Shown here piece by piece: positions 46,715 through 48,883 of a stretch of DNA of 48,883 bases. Numbering within the stretch: the first letter of the stretch is position 1; each line of letters begins with the position of its first letter. The translations under genes were made by a program, and so were the position numbers. The notes under the pieces were generated by a model. It did no database searches. It saw only the letters and a list, made by a program, of their open reading frames with translations, and was not told the origin of the DNA. Source of the DNA: Priapulus caudatus (Eukaryota > Priapulida > Priapulimorpha > Priapulimorphida > Priapulidae); NCBI RefSeq assembly GCF_000485595.1, contig NW_014577209.1, positions 221,750 to 270,632 on the forward strand, written 5' to 3'.

Positions 46715-48883
46715 CATCATGTCATAGATTTTGTGTGATAACATTCCATCAGTAGACACTGTTTAAGAAATAGGAGAAGACCTTGGCATGTAATGTCTTT
46801 CCGATGCGTAGAACATCAGATTACACAATCTGGCACGTTAGTGTGAATAGCGCATGCGCAATATTTCACCAAGAAGATTATAATCTTGTTGATCGAATCT
46901 GGCATTTAAATAGATAGGTGGGTATCTCGAGCAATAGATTTTCTCCTAATAAACTTTATGCAATAGACCTGTGTAAATAAGCTAAGGAGAGCGCCCTAGC
47001 ATGTAGTGTACAAAACACCTACTTTATGCCCTCGCGTCATTCCCCTTGCCTCCCCTGACCCTCGCACAGCCTCCTTCTTCTTCTACCGCCCCAGCTATCT
47101 TCTCTACCGCCTTTCCTCAGTCTCCCATCCCCTCTACCCCGCAACAAGCCATATTATGAAGTTTTCCTCGGATGGCACTGCACGCCTAACACGGTGCGCG
47201 CGCATGCGCAATGTTTCCCGAGAGCAATCGTATTTTGCAAAGATTATGTATTTAAAATGAAGAGGAGTTATGCTAGCATAGATTTTGTGTGATAACATTC
47301 CATCAGTAGACACTTTTTAAGAAATAGGAGGAAGACCTTGCATGTAATGTCTCGGATGCGTATACCAGCCATTACACAATCTGGCTACGTTAGTGTGTTA
47401 GCGCATGCGCAATATCTCACCAGAGGAGTTATATCTTGTGATGAATATGCATTTAAAATGGATAGGGGGTATCTCAGCATAGATTTCCCTAATAAACTTT
47501 TATCAATAGAGCTGTGTTTATAATAAGGAGAGCGCTCTATCATGTAGGGTACAAAACACCTACTTTATGCCCTCGCGTCATTCCCCTTGCCTCCTCTGTC
47601 CCTCGCTCAGTCTCCTTCTTCTTCTACCGCCCCCAGCTATCTTCCCTGCCGCATTTCCTCAGTCTCCCATCCCCTCTCTTCCTCAGCCAGCTATATTAAG
47701 AAGTTTGCCTCAGACGACACTGCACGCCTAACACGGTGCGCGCATGCGCAATATCTCCCGAAAGCAATCGTATTTTGCAAAGATGATGCAATAAAATAAA
47801 GAGGAGTTATCCTAGCATAGATCTATATGATAACATTCCATCAGTAGACATGATTTAAGAAATAGGAGGATGACCTTGCATGTAAGGTCCCGGCTGCGTA
47901 TACCAGCCAGTACACAATCTGGCTACGTTAGTGTGTTAGCGCATGCTCAATATCTCACCAGAGGAGTTATATCTTGTGATGAATATGCATTTAAAATGGA
48001 TAGGGGGTATCTCAGCATAGATTTCCCTAATAAACTTTTATCAATAGACCTGTGTTTATAATAAGGAGAGCGCCCTAGCATGTAGTGTACAAAACACCTA
48101 CTTTATGCCCTCGCGTCATTCCCCTTGCCTCCTCTGTCCCTCGCTCAGTCTCCTTCTTCTTCTACCGCCCCCAGCTATCTTCCTTGCCGCATTTCCTCAG
48201 TCTCCCATCCCCTCTCTTCCTCAGCCAGCTATATTAAGAAGTTTGCCTCAGACGACACTGCACGCCTAACACGGTGCGCTCATGCGCAATATCTTACCAG
48301 AAGAGTTATATTTTGCGATGAATATGCAATTAAAATGGTTATGGGGTATCTCAGCATAGGTTTCCCTAATAAACTTTTATCAATAGACCTGTGATTATAA
48401 TAAGGAGAGCGCCCTAGTATGTAGGGTACAAAACACCTACTTTATGCCCTCGCGTCCTTCCCCTTGCCTCCCCTGACCCTCGCTCAGCCTCCTTTTTCTT
48501 CTACCGCCCCAGCTATCTTCCCTGCTGCCTTTCCTCTGTCTCGCATCCCCTCTCTTCCTCAGCCAGCTATATTAAGAAGTTTGCCTCAGACGACACTACA
48601 CGCCTAACACGGTGCGCGCATGCGCAATATCTCCCGAGAGCAATCGTATTTTGCAAAGATGATGCAATAAAATGAAGAGGAGTTATGCTAGCATAGATTT
48701 GTGTGATAACATTCCATCAGTAGACATCGTTTAAGAAATAAGAGGAAGACCTTGCATGTAAGGTCCCGGCTGCGTATACCAGCCAGTACACAATCTGGCT
48801 ACGTTAGTGTGTTAGCTCATGCGCAATATCTCCCGAAAGCAATCGTATTTTGCAAAGATGATGCAATAAAAATGAAGAGGAGT
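46715..48883. repeat. Complex satellite array of two diverged monomers (A about 338 bp, B about 201 bp)
   Basis: Each monomer is anchored by a gcgcatgcgcaatat-type palindrome (near 46850, 47200, 47401, 47738, 47940, 48278, 48617, 48818). A monomers continue caccagaggagttatatc and B monomers continue cccgaaagcaatcgtatt; they then share aaaatg, gtta and agcatagattt blocks, showing common origin. The order is A B A B A A B B. A monomers also hold a pyrimidine-rich stretch of about 110 bp. The small plus-strand frames here are repeat translations. The array continues past the window end. Confidence 0.92.

Noticed and set aside
47420-47460. Box C/D snoRNA (tgtgatgaat as box C)
   Set aside because: No box D or terminal stem at a suitable distance in any of the copies.
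47006-48394. Family of similar 60-89-codon proteins at the window end
   Set aside because: The frames start and stop at different places among satellite copies, and similarity is explained by DNA-level repetition.

Overview
The window is nuclear DNA from an animal, most likely an invertebrate. Genes are split by spliceosomal introns. Long microsatellites, minisatellites, satellite DNA and non-autonomous DNA transposons fill the spaces, and TTAGGG-type telomere-like tracts occur. There are no operons and no prokaryotic gene organisation. The repeat style recalls marine invertebrate genomes, but I cannot name the species from sequence alone.

Two protein-coding loci can be supported. (1) Minus strand, 25972-35617: the C-terminal part of the Hsp70-Hsp90 organising co-chaperone STIP1/Hop. 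It is resolved into eight exons whose phases all agree (948 nt, 315 residues plus stop) and covers TPR2A, TPR2B and the DP2 domain. The N-terminal TPR1/DP1 exons were not found in the 13 kb upstream. (2) Plus strand, 16365-17645: a large 3'-terminal exon encoding a 426-residue, low-complexity, apparently cytoplasmic tail that ends in a class II PDZ-type motif (RVYI). I do not recognise this protein, and no upstream exon could be assigned.

Layout. 1-5.4 kb: intergenic DNA with a hAT-like MITE, GT/GC-rich alternating tracts and a CpG-dense stretch. 5.4-7.4 kb: copy A of a 2-kb segment. 7.4-11.3 kb: unique DNA with a 30-bp tandem array, (ATC)n, (TA)n and (TG)n. 11.3-16.3 kb: an N gap, then 1.75 kb of ragged (GATA)n, then copy B of the 2-kb segment, which differs from A mainly by single-base indels and looks like unpolished long-read sequence. 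16.4-18.0 kb: the large last exon and its 3'UTR. 20.07-23.28 kb: a 1607-bp unit duplicated in tandem. 24.9-25.2 kb: a MITE of the same family as 148-549. 26.0-35.6 kb: STIP1, whose introns hold at least four separate DNA-transposon insertions with target-site duplications (one of them a 2.8-kb hAT element carrying two nested MITEs), an interspersed repeat and a 140-146-bp tandem array. 36.9-41.2 kb: another copy of the interspersed repeat, a possible tRNA-like SINE, PIF/Harbinger remnants, a foldback element with a telomere-like core, and a (GT)n run ending in one N. 41.2-46.7 kb: apparently unique DNA of low sequence quality. 46.7-48.9 kb: a complex satellite built of two diverged monomers (about 338 and 201 bp), each carrying a GCGCATGCGC-type palindrome, running off the window end.

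The most informative biology is the transposon stratigraphy inside STIP1, the two-monomer satellite with its repeated NRF1-like palindrome, and the telomere-repeat-bearing foldback element. Two regions (11.3-16.3 kb and 41.2-47.0 kb) should be treated as possible assembly artefacts. I saw no evidence for a new multi-gene system.
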